Shown: in pieces, positions 39,086 to 49,986 of the stretch | How positions within the stretch are numbered: the first letter of the stretch is position 1 | Layout of the letters: each line of letters begins with the position of its first letter | Source: Aptenodytes patagonicus | Lineage: Eukaryota; Chordata; Aves; Sphenisciformes; Spheniscidae | Assembly: GCF_965638725.1 (NCBI RefSeq) | Contig: NC_134949.1 | Location: 134,150,969 to 134,214,968, forward strand | Direction of reading: 5' to 3' | DNA: 64,000 nucleotides | Notes under the pieces: model-generated | Databases searched by the model: none | What the model saw: the letters and a program-made list of their open reading frames with translations, nothing else | Told to the model about the DNA's origin: nothing | Position numbers and translations under genes: made by a program

Positions 39086-41228
39086 TTACAAAAAAAATCC
39101 CTTTTGCAGTTTCAGATTTGTTTAAGATATGTTGAAGGGTTGATTTTGCATCATTACAGTTTGTACCAGATTAGGTATCACCTACTTTCAAGCAGCTGGC
39201 ATAAAAGTCTAAATCTGGTATAAATATAATGTTTATATATATAAATCTTTTTTATATACTCTGGCTAATTCCATAAAAATGTCACCACATGCTCATCCTG
39301 ATCCAGAACAAACACATACTGCTAGGTGAGCTGGTGGTGGGATACAGTAACAGAGTCAAATCACCACCCTAGGGCAGCTGCAAAAGCTCTGTAAATTCAG
39401 GTCAGCATCCCTTGACTGGGTACACATCAACTGTCTTTGGCTCAGGCAGCATCAGTCAGGCTCTCAGTATGATCCTCCCAAGGAATCCATTGCCCATCAA
39501 GGAAGGAGGCAACAGTGCCATCAGGAATATATGGTACAGCGTATAGGTAGAGCATTGCTCATGGTGATATTTTTCCCTTAATGCCCACTTATTTTCAAGT
39601 AAACACCCCAGTAAAATAGGGGAACTATGAACGGTGGTCAATCTAACAAATGGACAATCACAATGAGAAACGTGTGAAACACAACAATATACTTAAATTC
39701 CAAAACCTTGTTTTAATGGAGTATTTCTCTTATACAAAAGACACCTTGCTAATCATATCCTCGTAACAATATTCCACACTCACCCCTTTTTTTTCCAGAG
39801 AAAATGTCAACTTCTCTTGTGCTAATCACTAAATTGAGCCTTAGTTTTACATCTGATCTTAAGATCAAATTTTATTTTTCAGCACTCATACTGGGAGGAA
39901 TAGTAGGTATTTAGATGGTATCAGGATCCAATCCCTCACTGGAAAAAAGCTGTCTCTCAAGCTAACGGTTCACTAAAGCACTGACAGCATAAAAACAAAT
40001 GCTTGTTTGGTCTTGTTCTGAAACTGAAGTCTTGCCCTCTGGCCAAGAACCAAATGTGCTACCAGATGAGTGATACGGAGACGCTGAAGAGCAACATGAA
40101 AGAGTAAGACTGCCAAGACTGCACTGTATCACCTTCATATCCAAGGCTTTTGTCTGAGTTAAAAAAACAAAAACACAACACAAAAAAATCCCATACCAAA
40201 AACAACCAAAAAAGCCACAAACAAGTAATCCTTTGTCTGGAAGCGTGTAAATCTATTCATGACTGTACCACAAGGAGCTTGGTAATACTCTTGTAATATT
40301 AGATCTTTCAGCAGAAACCGGACACATCCACTTTTTGCTAGAAGTGTTGTCATGCATTTTCCATCAAAACACAATTACCTGTCTGCGAGGGATTTTGTTT
40401 TCTTTTTGGTTTTAAATAGAAAGCTTTGTTGCCTTTAATTTAGCTTGAATGCTATGGACAGGCAGAACTTAGACTTAAAAATAAAGACTGTTCAAATTGT
40501 TAAATATCAATATGAAAAATGCTAATATTTCTGGGACATTCTTGATGTTTTAGGTGGGAAAGAGATGATTTACCCTTAATAAAATGCCAAGTACATTCGG
40601 ATACATTAAGATACATTAAGAGTTAGAAAGAGAGAAATGAGTGTTTACATGCACTTATGAGAGAAGGAGATAACTTATAACTACAGTAATTTCTGGCACT
40701 ACATAGTGAATCAAGTTTCGGTTTCAGTACAGGATACCCATTTTGACATAGTTATCAAAGGCAAAGACTTTCTGTATAAGTTGGTTTAGAAAATGAACTG
40801 TGTCAGCAAAATCATTATATGACAGTAGAATTGCATCTACATTTGAGACTTGGTTGAAAGAGAAATGCCTTAAAAAATTAAACAACTGCAAGCAATATTG
40901 CTACATCAGGAAAAATTTCTATTGTAGACCTGGTATAAAAGTTAAATATTGACTTTGTCTATGGCCCTGTGTAAGCAGCATCCTCCCATAAGAAGCAGAA
41001 CGTTCCCACAATTGGAGTCCAAGGTTGAAACTGCAAAGGCAGAGTCTCGACTATACCGTGCTTTCCCATAGATACCGTCCAAGTTACAAACTAATAAAAA
41101 CTGCAGTTAGATTCCACAGTCAGTCTAGTAATACGTACCTCGTGGGAGAAGTGCTACTGAAGCCAACTAAAAGCTTATGGATGCTCATTTTCTAAAACTT
41201 GGCAAGATTTATCTCTGAAGTTAGTGGA

Positions 41229-41275
41229 CCCCCCCCCAAAAAAAAAACAAAACCAAACTAAAAAAAACTAAGAAG
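41229..41275. repeat. Poly-C/poly-A simple sequence
   Basis: A run of C is followed directly by a run of A, then A-rich sequence (ACAAAACCAAAC and so on). This is low complexity; no element was recognised. Confidence 0.75.
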
Positions 41276-42880
41276 GAAAAAGACTAAAAAGGCAAAAAGA
41301 AACCCTCTAAAATCCAGTGTTGAGAAAATACTGATGAATATAACAGGAAACAATCCAGAATGGCAAGGAAATGTTCTAGACAAATAAATGAGTGTTTTCC
41401 CATTACCAGTGATACTATTCAAATGAAAAATTTGGTAACATTTGATATTATTAAATTTGTTTTGGAATTCTAAGCAATTTTTTTTTTCTTAAAGGATGTT
41501 CGGTGAAACAGCATTGTTTTCTACTCCAGGGATCCAACTGACCTGTCTGCAAAGTGTAGACATCAGTTCATTGGTGCAATGTAACAGTTCTCCACTACTG
41601 CAAAGCCAATAAAGGGCTTTATCATATTTGGGTCTGTGGAAAAAAGTGCATTTCATAGGTAAAACCAAAGGTATAATAATCTAGATTTTGGACAACCTGC
41701 ATTTGGAAAACAAGGTTTACTTGAGGCAGATAATCCACCAGTGCTTTATACAGCTTTATATAAAAGTGTCTTTTGTGCCATTTGTAAAGAATATCCCTTC
41801 TGAGTCCAATTGTGAAGAAACACTTAGAGAGAAATGACTATATGACTCTATACCTATGTAAGCTGATAGGGTAGGACTGACTTCACAGGAAAAAGAAATT
41901 GAGAGATCCAGCCGAAAGTTATTTTGTTTCTAAGAAATCCAGAGCACTCAATGGTATTTGCTGAAAAAACATGCGTACTTTTATTGAAAGAAAATGCAGC
42001 TTTCCAGGGGTAATTTAGACATCCCTTGGTAGCAGATACTGATGGAGCAGGTACAGAAGGTTGCTTGCAACTGGCTACTTTCTCTAAATCTGTGCCAAGG
42101 TTCTTCAGATGACAGGAAACATAAAATGTTTCTGTTTTAGCCCATATGTGGCAGACAGAAGTAACTCTTTACTTTCTGTAGCAATGGAGTGCTCCTCTCT
42201 GCTGCACCCACTTTTAGTTAGCCCAACTGAGAAAGTAAATGTGCTTTTTTCATTCAAGAGTAAAATCACATTTGGACAACCACTGTTCCCCTATCCCTCC
42301 TGTGTAAACATCAAGGCCTGGAAGGATTATTTCCTTGCTCTGGAGTCCATATGCCACTCGGAGGCCATGCGCCTCAGAAAAGTGGGTATCTAAGTCTAGG
42401 AGGAAAGATTCATTTCAGGACAAGCAAAGCCTGAAAGGAAAATGGGCATGTTTTAAACTGATGGATGGAACAATGTGAGATCAGAAAGATGGGACATGCA
42501 TTACAAAGCAGAGGAAGGGAATTATTCATGGGGGGTGGATTCATTGGGGATCCACATGCTGCAGGGGCGCCAGCCCCAGGGCACCCTGACAGAGCCTTGC
42601 TTGCACCCCAACCTCACAGAGCCACCCTAGTTTGGGCAGGAACATGTCTGCTTCTCCCTCCCTGCAGAGCAGCACAAAGGTGTTAATTAGGCACATGGGG
42701 CTTCACTCCTTAGGACAATCATACACAAAAGCCCTTCGTATCATTAGTGGCATCTCCTTTTTCCCCTCCTGTGGGAATTTTATTCTTTGGACCAATTCCG
42801 CCCTCCCCCCGCCCCAATACACCTTTTCTCTCTCCTGCCTCAGACTGCTCGGCTACACATCGGGAGGGCAGCGGGGTCCG

Positions 42881-42892
42881 TCGCCATTTTGT
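42881..42892. promoter_or_regulatory. Candidate YY1-type site (CGCCATTTT)
   Basis: The upstream edge of the CpG island contains TCGCCATTTTGTGA, whose complement carries the AAAATGGCG core recognised by YY1. It lies about 470 bases upstream of the TATA box, so it could belong to an alternative start site or to a minus-strand transcript. It is a motif match only. Confidence 0.3.
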
Positions 42893-43286
42893 GACTAGGC
42901 CCCCTAGTCAGGGGGAGGTGGCGGCGCATGGCGGGGGCAAAACGAGAGAGCGGCGTGAGCTGCCTTCCTCGTCCCGCCCTGCCCTGCTCAAAGAGGCCCG
43001 GGATAACATAAACCGGGCCGGGAGCTCGGAAATAGAGGGAGAGAAGGGGCGTGCCGCCGCCCCGCACTGGGCGAGGGGCGAGGAGGGGGTCGTCTGGCTG
43101 CTCATGACGCCGCAGGCTATAGGCAGGGGCGGCTGGCTCGCCGGCTCCCTCTAGGCATCGCTGTCCCTGGAAGGGAGGAGGAGGAGGGTTTTCTTTTTTT
43201 CTACTTTTTTTTCCCCTCCTCCCTCTCTCTTTTCCAGCCAGTAAAGAGTGTCTGCCCCTTTGAACCGCTGGTACAGCGCCTGCGGC

Positions 43287-43340
43287 TGCACACACAGGCA
43301 CATACATATACATACACACACACACGCACACGCACACACT
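43287..43340. repeat. CA-rich alternating purine-pyrimidine tract
   Basis: An imperfect CA/TA dinucleotide tract (ACACACAGGCACATACATATACATACACAC and so on, ending in CACGCACACGCACACA) ends about 10 bases before the TATA box of NR0B1. Alternating purine-pyrimidine DNA like this can adopt Z form and is length-polymorphic in populations. Confidence 0.85.
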
Positions 43341-43349
43341 GCCGCCGGC

Positions 43350-43357
43350 TATAAATA
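43350..43357 (+). promoter_or_regulatory. TATA box of NR0B1
   Basis: TATAAATA lies in a GC-rich context (GCCGGCTATAAATAAG), 139 bases before the NR0B1 ATG. A start site about 25-30 bases downstream, near 43380, would give a 5' untranslated region of about 115 bases with no upstream ATG. The start-site position is inferred from spacing only. Confidence 0.75.
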
Positions 43358-43495
43358 AGTTAAGAGCCGGGCAGAGGGCGAGCAGTGCGCGTCTCCCGGC
43401 GGGCCGAGGTGTCAGGGGCAGCCGTCGCCCCGCCGAGCCTCCCAGGCGGCTCAGCCCGGCCGGCGCGGTCCCGGGGTGCTGTACCCCTGAGTGCC

Positions 43496-44090
43496 ATGGC
43501 GTGCGTGGAGCGCTGCCGCTGCTGCGCGGACAGCAGGCGGCACAGCAGCATCCTCTACAACATCCTCAGGAGCGAGGAGCGGACGGCGTCGCCGGCGGGG
43601 CAGGAGCCGAGGCGGGGGCAGGCGTCCCGCGGCTGCCCGTGCGGGTCGCGGCGGCGGGTGGCCCTGAGGAGCCCGCAGGTGGCATGCAAGGCGGCATCGG
43701 CCGTGCTGGTGAAGACGCTGCGCTTCGTCCAGAACGTGCCCTGCTTCCAGGAGCTGCCCCTGGACGAGCAGCTCCTGCTGGTCCGCAGCTGCTGGGCGCC
43801 CCTGCTGGTGCTGGGACTGGCGCAGGACCGGGTGCACTTCGAGACGGTGGAGAGCGCGGAGCCCAGCATGCTTCACAGGATCCTCACCACCCGGCGGCAG
43901 GGCGAGCAGCCACCGCCGCGGGGACGGGCGCCGGGCCAGCCGCACCACGGCCCCGGCGGCGGCGGCGGCCCCCACCTGCCCTCGGCCGGCGAGATTCAGG
44001 CTATCAAGGGCTTCCTGGCCAAGTGCTGGAGCCTAGATATCAGCACCAAAGAGTACGCTTACCTCAAGGGGACGGTGCTCTTCAACCCGG
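43496..44090 (+). CDS. NR0B1: NR0B1 (DAX1) coding exon 1, residues 1-198 plus first base of codon 199
   Basis: Exon 1 encodes most of an orphan nuclear receptor that, by family knowledge, has no DNA-binding domain and acts in the nucleus as a corepressor of SF-1 (NR5A1) and related receptors in gonad and adrenal development. The start is the first in-frame ATG after the TATA box, in a strong context (GCCATGG); no other ATG lies between about 43380 and it. Residues 1-60 form a short Cys- and Arg-rich N-terminus with an LxxLL-like motif, LYNIL at residues 20-24. The ligand-binding-domain fold starts near residue 60 and carries the family pattern FVQNVPCFQELPLDEQ (77-92), CWAPLLVL (99-106) and FETVESAEPSML (115-126). 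A Pro/Gly/His-rich linker spans about 135-163, followed by the IKGFLAKCWSLDIS helix. The exon ends CCG-G before the donor GTGAGT, so codon 199 is split. The mammalian repeated N-terminus and any zinc finger are absent. Confidence 0.96.
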
Positions 44091-45401
44091 GTGAGTGACC
44101 GGGCGGGGCGGCGGGGGTCTCTCTCTCACGGTGAGCCGGGGAGCGGGCTAACGGGGAGAGCCCGCCTGTATCCCGAGCAAAGCGGGGCGGACCCGGGGCT
44201 TTTCCTCAGGGGGAAAGAGGTGGTGGAGGAGGAGGATGCGGAGCAAGGTTTCACCCCACTGTCCCCTCCTCAGGGCCCCGGCTGGCAGGCAGGGAGCCGT
44301 TAGCGGCCGTCCCGCCTGCCGTTACCGGCTACATCGGGGGTCCCGGGTGCTGGCGCCTTCCACAGGGGTTTTCCACGAATACAACAAACCCGAGGCAGTC
44401 TCTTAGAGAAAGTTAGGAGTCAGCAGCGGTTCCCTCTTCATTTCCGAGCGGGGCGCCTGGCGGCGGCGTCTCCTCAAAGGGAGGCGGTTGGAGCGGGGGG
44501 ACCCTCCCCGCCACCGCGGGTCGCCGGCTGTCCCAGGGTGGCGGGTCTAAGCGTGCCCTCCCCGGGAGGTTTGCACGCCGTGGAAGGAAAAGACAAAGCT
44601 CAGGGCTTCCAGGAACAAAGTGCTGTTTCGGCTTTGTGTGTAGCATTTTTGATGGTTTTTTTTTTGCCGTCTCTCTTTGTGGAGACTTCCATAGAGGCAG
44701 CTCTACCAAGTGATTGATTATCGTGTCGGTGACTTACCTGAAAGGTAGCTGGCAGGTTGGATACGGCAGTTCCTAAATATGCCACTACCGTGTGAAAGTG
44801 GGATATGGCTCTTCCTGCGCTCCCCTTGTCAAACTGTTAGCTAGACTGAAAAGGGGAAATTCTGCACTCTCTGTCCTTACTATGGTTCACCAGGAAACTT
44901 TCTGTCATACGTTGGAGTTAATGCTTCTTGCCACTGTAATCTGGAGCTACTCAGAAACAGTTGTCAAAAGATGCCTTAAATGCGAATAATGCATTTTGTA
45001 GAAGCAAACAAGTTAACAAGTTATTTTTATTGTCTTCCCCACTGTTTACAGATTGCATTTGTCACTCTAAAGGTGTTTTGGAGAGCATTCTTCAATCAAA
45101 GTTTTTGTTTTATTAGCTAATTAATTTAACACTTACGTGAATGTTGGCAAACGTTGTTATTTCAAGTTTGTGTAGTGAAGAAGAGTATTGAATGTCTGGA
45201 ACACCAACACGATAAGATTTTGAACTGCCCTATAAATTTTGGCATGTTGATTCTGCATACAAGAAGTCCTCTAGCAATTTCATCAGCTTCATTTCTTGAG
45301 TGATAAATACAATCTGTAAGCTGTTAGTAGTTGTTCTGTAAGAAGAATGTTGTTTTATAGACAAAACCTATATAAACAAAATAATTTGTTTTTGTTTTCA
45401 G
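44091..45401 (+). other. NR0B1: NR0B1 intron (1311 bp, GT-AG, after first base of codon 199)
   Basis: The donor is GTGAGT at 44091-44096 and the acceptor is TTTTCAG ending at 45401. The first roughly 500 bases are GC-rich and belong to the CpG island; the rest is AT-rich. If the intron is retained, translation adds Gly-Glu and meets TGA at 44096-44098, giving a 200-residue product without the AF-2-like helix. I see no other coding sequence in the intron; open frames on either strand in its GC-rich half look like compositional by-products. Confidence 0.93.
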
Positions 45402-45646
45402 ATCTACCTGGACTGCAGTGTACACAGTACATTGAAGGACTGCAGAGGGAAGCACAACAAGCCCTAAATGAACATGTCAGACTCATTCACAGAGGTGATG
45501 AAGCCAGATTTGCCAAGCTGAATGTTGTTCTATCCTTGTTAAGATCTATTAATGCTAATGTGATTGCCGAACTATTCTTTAAGCCCATCATTGGAGCAGT
45601 GAACATGGATGACATGCTTTTGGAAATGCTTTGTGCAAAATTATAA
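45402..45646 (+). CDS. NR0B1: NR0B1 (DAX1) coding exon 2, completes codon 199, residues 200-279 and stop
   Basis: This exon follows a T-rich polypyrimidine tract ending TTTTCAG. Its first two bases, AT, join the exon 1 G to make GAT (Asp199), which restores the family junction FNPD-LPGLQC. It supplies the C-terminal half of the ligand-binding domain: CTQYIEGLQ, the helix SINANVIAELFF (247-258), PIIGAVNMDDM (260-270) and the terminal MLLEMLC helix (270-276). That last helix matches the AF-2-like core which NR0B1 uses for transcriptional repression. The stop TAA lies at 45644-45646. Joined coding length is 840 bases (595 + 245), or 279 residues. Codon usage is AT-rich here against very GC-rich exon 1, as expected because only exon 1 lies in the CpG island. 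The single intron in this position and phase agrees with the known two-exon layout of vertebrate NR0B1. Confidence 0.96.
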
Positions 45647-45665
45647 AGGCATGTGAAATAATGAA

Positions 45666-45771
45666 AATAAATCCAATGCAAAGGAAGCCCTAGAGCAGAA
45701 TAGTGTAAAGTACTGTAAATAAACTAACTTATTGTTTTTACATAGATAGTATTTTCGTATTCCATAATAAA
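45666..45771 (+). promoter_or_regulatory. NR0B1 polyadenylation signals (three AATAAA hexamers)
   Basis: AATAAA occurs at 45666-45671, 45718-45723 and 45766-45771, all within 125 bases of the stop codon. The last is followed by a T-rich stretch (AATTTTTATT) typical of a downstream element, so it is a good candidate, with cleavage near 45785-45800. This gives a short 3' untranslated region of about 75-150 bases. Confidence 0.7.
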
Positions 45772-47059
45772 ATATTCTTCAAGTTCTGAAATTAATTTTT
45801 ATTAAACACAGCGTTTTTGGAATAGCTTACAGTCATCAAAACAAGCTTTAAGGTTGTGGAGAATGTTCATATCCAAAGTCAACTGGCTATTCTTTTACCG
45901 GGTCTCTGAATAAAGATCACACTTACTATATTGTACTTTCAAGGTGAGTAATTCCTGCTTTTTCAAAATAAGCAGCAGTCTGGGTTTACATTTTAAACAT
46001 AGTTGGCATACACAAGGGGGAATGAACAAACCATTTACTTCGCATATTTCAGTAATAATTAAAATAGGGTAGTGTAGTCAGTTCTGCTCATAGTTCAAAT
46101 ACTGGCTCTATCAAAGGCTTACTGCAGTCAGTGAACTACTTCTATGGACTTTAACAGAGTTGAAGGCTATAAAGAATATTAAAGAAAATATTCACCTAAG
46201 GTTTTCTTCCATATGGGGAAAATGTGTTAGGAATATTTTGAGACTTAAAGTAGCTTGGCCAACTCTTAACACTTGTGGTAAAACATTCCATTCAACACAT
46301 GTTGGGCTCTAGGAGAATAAAGTAACTCTATTCCCCAAAACAACAAGCAAGCAAAAACACCTCTAAAAATATCCAAACAGCAAATGCTGAATAGGGTCAG
46401 GAGAACTACTGGTATGCACTCCACACTTTGCTTTTCATCTGGGTAATTGCTAGCCAGGATTTCGAAAGCCAGATTCTTCAGACTACTTATTCTTACAGAA
46501 ATGCAAAATTACTATGCTAAACCATGGTGTACTACTGGTACATCCACCAGAATTTGTCAGCTAGCATGAAGATGTCTTAATTAAGCATCGAGCTTGCACT
46601 TTTTTTTTTTTTTTTGTCTTGGACTTGATCCTTTCTCCCAAAGCAGTTGGGTTTTTTTGAAAAAAAATCCTCTTTTAAAAGGGAAAATCAGTGATTTAAG
46701 GGGGGTTTGTTTCATGGTTTTCCTTTCTCTGTGTGCAGTTTTTTAGCCTTTCCCTTGGGGAATATTTGTGAAAAAGGGAGAGAGAAGTGTGGCAGTGTTC
46801 CCGAAGTAAAAGATACCAGTAACTCTATGTATCATTCACATATATATTAACCACTAGCAATAAGAGGTGTTTTTTAGAACACAATAAAGTTGAGGCAGTT
46901 ACTCTCCTTAATAGAAGGAGTGCAGAGGAGAGAGGAACGAGTTTGAAGAGCTTTCTTTTGCTGCCACCTTGCGCAAAGGATAATCACAGCTCCTACACTC
47001 AGGTAAGGAGCAGGGGGGACTCTTGTTGTCTTGTACCTACCCTACCTTTGGAGAGGTAG

Positions 47060-47190
47060 CCAAACATTTCTAGGGGGACAAGTTCATCCTTAAGGATTAT
47101 CACAGAGATCTGTACTGCCATGGCAATAGGAATCTCGTCATGGACCAGGATACTGTCACGGGGCAAACAAAACAAAGCGAGAAACACAAC
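47060..47190 (-). mobile_element. Ancient amniote SINE/LINE tail, minus strand
   Basis: Read on the minus strand, CCTGGTCCATGACGAGATTC followed by CTATTGCCATGGCAGTACAG matches the recalled amniote repeat tail GTCCTGGTCCATGAC-GGGCTCCTAGGTGCTACTGCAATACA. It belongs to the same broad tail family as the relic at 29.4-29.6 kb. Confidence 0.5.
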
Positions 47191-47392
47191 CTCCATCCTG
47201 AAAAGCAATGGTGTAGCTTAAATGCACGCTCTTCTGGTGCTCACGTAACTCTGGGTAGGGCTGTGTGCCCTGAGGAGCTCCTCAAAAATTCCAAAGAGCA
47301 AAAAGCATGTAAGTGCAGTGCTCTTCACTACCAGTTCAGGCTTCAGCCCGGTTCAGACCGAAATAGAGCAGGCTTAGTCTTTATGTTAAGTT

Positions 47393-47460
47393 GATGCTTT
47401 TATATGTACACACATATGCATGTAAATATATATAGCAAATATATACATATGGAGGATATT
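47393..47460. repeat. TA/CA-rich low-complexity tract
   Basis: An imperfect run of TATATG, ACACATATG and ATATATA units. The Tyr/Ile/His-rich open frames on the minus strand here come from this tract. Confidence 0.7.
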
Positions 47461-49950
47461 TACTGTGTATGTATAAATGTTCTGTGAGTTTACAATAGCT
47501 TCTGAGCTTTCTAACATCTCTGTAACATAAATATATGTATATGTTTCCCTCTTCCTCTGTAAACAGCATATGAGCTTACAATAGTTAGCTTTCAAGGATG
47601 CCTGACAAATCTCTTCACAAAAGCACAAAGCATGATGATAAAACATTTAAATAGTGGTTAGTAGCAGAAGATGAGTCTTGGGTAAGGACTAAAAAAAATC
47701 GGCAGCCTCAGATTAAAACAACTTCATTGCCACTGAGAATTTGTTATTATGCACACTAGCGTGCAGACTTTTCTGCTAAGTGGCAGAAGAGACTTGTTGG
47801 CAGTACTCCTGACAATGAACGGTAATAGCTGAACCTTGGTCACAGGCAAGGATTTTCAGCTGAACAGTCACCCTGAGACAGTTTGGATCCATTGTGCCAG
47901 TAAATACAAAAGTTTTCATGACTCGGGTAGACCTGCTTGCATCTCCAGGTTTGATAAGCAGGAATATCCCCCTCTGAACAAATTCTGTATTCTGCTCAGT
48001 TTTCTGAAGTTGTCATAAAAAATATTGCTTCTGTGCACAATCCACCTTGAACTCACTGTAGTCTATCATATTTCTTTTGGACCAGCAATACTGTTAGTCA
48101 TTTAGCTGTTGTCTATTCAAATGGAAGCACCTGGGAACACTAAGCAGGAAATCTGAATGGGAAAACCAATTTATTAAGGCTTTCTGCAGAGAACTAGCAA
48201 AAAAAGTGTCTCTTCATGGGTCAGAGGAACAGGAATGACAAAGCAAGAAATTAAAAAAAGACTTATAGGAGGAACCAAGCTGAAGACTTGGAGATCCACA
48301 CAGGAATGGGAAAGAAGAGACTAGTATGGTTCTGGAACAGAGTGGGGAAGGGTCTGATTTTAGTGTGGGGACAATGTGCTAAGAGCTGACTGGAAGCAGA
48401 TGGAGAGAGAATGTAACTCACAAGACAAGCCAGAGCTTGAGCGAAAGGGTGCCTGTGGGAGTACCCGGTGTCAAGTCCAGAAAATATTGCAGAGCAGGGA
48501 AGAACCTACCCCAGAAGCTGACACAGAGGAGGACACAAGCATCCTCACCAGCCTGATGGGACTGGATGGCTTGTTCTCTCCTCCACTGGTGCCTCTGCTG
48601 AAGAAGGGTCCATGGTGGCAGCTGTGCAGGCGCGAAGAGCAAGCTGATCAGCCTTGTGAGCATATGGTGCTCACAGAAGTAAGCAAAACTACTCTGTTGC
48701 CCCAGACCTTTGACCCTGGGTGCTCTACAGCACAGTTTTCCACTGGGTAGGAGAAGTACTGGGCTAAATCCTTTTCTGCCCCAACTCTGTCCTGTGCAGG
48801 GTGGGTGAACTCTGAATTGGATAGCCTACATGGCCATGGCTGCTGCTGTGACACAAGAGGTGATCTCTCTGCATATCCCTGGCAGCAGGGGTAGGACAAC
48901 CTGCTGGAGGCCTCAGGCAGGCAGGGGAGAAGGGAAGGCTGGGCATAGGAGAAGGATGCTCCCATGACGATGTAGCCTTTACCAGAAGGAGCAGGGGTCA
49001 AGACCCTCCCGCAGCTTCAGGTGCCTAAAGGGGTAGTGGACGAGACCTCTGTTTATCAGGTATCTGGGACTCCTGCGGAAGTAAAAGCCTGCCTCCGGCC
49101 CCGTCTTCTGCTGAGCAGTGCTGTGCTGCGCTGTGAGCTCTGCACTGTTAGATGCAGCATAACATTTCTCCTCATGCTCTTAAATGTGCCAGTAAAGACT
49201 ACTTTCCAGTTCAGGTATTAACATGACTTCTGAGGATTTTTAAGCATTTTCTCTGTTTGCTCTCTATCCCTGGCATCCTGGGCATGAGTCTTCTCATGAG
49301 CACATTTTTTTTTTTCAGCCCTCCAGGATGTTAGAGGCGTTTTAACTAAGAGCAGCCTCCCAGGCAATTTAATCTTGCAATCCCCACAGCGACTGTCTCA
49401 GCTAGACAGAAGCAGTGCTGTACGAAAAGCCATTCCCACCCACCTCAGCGTAGATGCCCATTGCTTGTGGTCAGGACTGCGACACCAGCAGTCCAGACAT
49501 CGGCTTCTAATCACAAAGCACCATTCGGCAGAGGTTACTGCTGTGCAATATCCTTTTCTCTGAAGAGATCTGAGAAAGGATAATTTAGAAACCAACTTGC
49601 ATTTTTAGTTAATATGGTTATGAGTGTTTCTTTTAGATAAGAAAAAGCATGACATTTATTTATAACCTTACTTTTCCAAGTTTAATATATAACCTTTGTT
49701 TGGGTAGTCTTTCTAATAGTTTATGTTAAACTTTGCAGCACTTTGCTGTTGTGGATAGACTATGAATGCTGTTAATGCCTAATAAGCAGTAACTTTGCTC
49801 CAAAGGTGCGGTTCTGCAACTTAAATTTTCTTGTTTTGAAGTGGCCTCAAATACTGGCTTGAATTTATTACACTGTCAGTCATTTTCATTTCTCTTCAAA
49901 AACAGAACTTATTCCTCTAGTGGACCTTGTGGGCATTGCAATATATGGCA

Positions 49951-49986
49951 AAAATTAAATTAAAATAAAATAAATTAAAATAAAAT
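49951..49986. repeat. AATAA/AATTA-rich simple repeat
   Basis: A-rich sequence of alternating AAATTA and AAATA units lies in otherwise ordinary intergenic DNA. Confidence 0.75.

Larger units (their letters stand above)
33301..42839. other. Intergenic, upstream flank of NR0B1
   Basis: No coding gene is recognised in the 9.5 kb before the CpG island. It holds the CTT tract with the GC-richer block and the CR1 remnant. Distal regulatory elements of NR0B1 could lie here, but none can be identified from one sequence; I found no perfect SF-1 half-site next to the promoter. Confidence 0.6.
42840..44600. promoter_or_regulatory. CpG island over NR0B1 promoter and exon 1
   Basis: Base composition changes sharply from AT-rich flanks to dense GC with many CpG dinucleotides from about 42840 to about 44600, covering the promoter, 5' untranslated region, exon 1 and the first part of the intron. 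It is the only such island in the window. Boundaries are judged by eye. Long open frames on both strands here follow from stop-codon scarcity and are not genes. Confidence 0.88.

Noticed and set aside
42311-42319. SF-1-like half-site TCAAGGCCT upstream of NR0B1
   Set aside because: The last base departs from the consensus and it lies 1 kb from the TATA box; a single near-match of this length is expected by chance.
42747-43337. Long open frames on both strands upstream of NR0B1 exon 1 (135 and 165 codons)
   Set aside because: They lie in the CpG island where stops are rare, overlap the promoter, and show no domain or conserved motif.
43385-43495. N-terminal extension of NR0B1 by 37 residues
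   Set aside because: The frame is open upstream but contains no ATG; the extension would start at GTG close to the inferred transcription start. The ATG at 43496 has a strong context.
43451-44094. Alternative-frame and antisense open frames of 174-197 codons across NR0B1 exon 1
   Set aside because: Ala/Arg/Gly/Pro-rich shadows of the real frame; only the frame starting at 43496 matches a known protein family.
48376-48750. 124-codon open frame, plus strand, downstream of NR0B1
   Set aside because: Composition-driven, with no homology I recognise, no splice or promoter context, and competing minus-strand frames.
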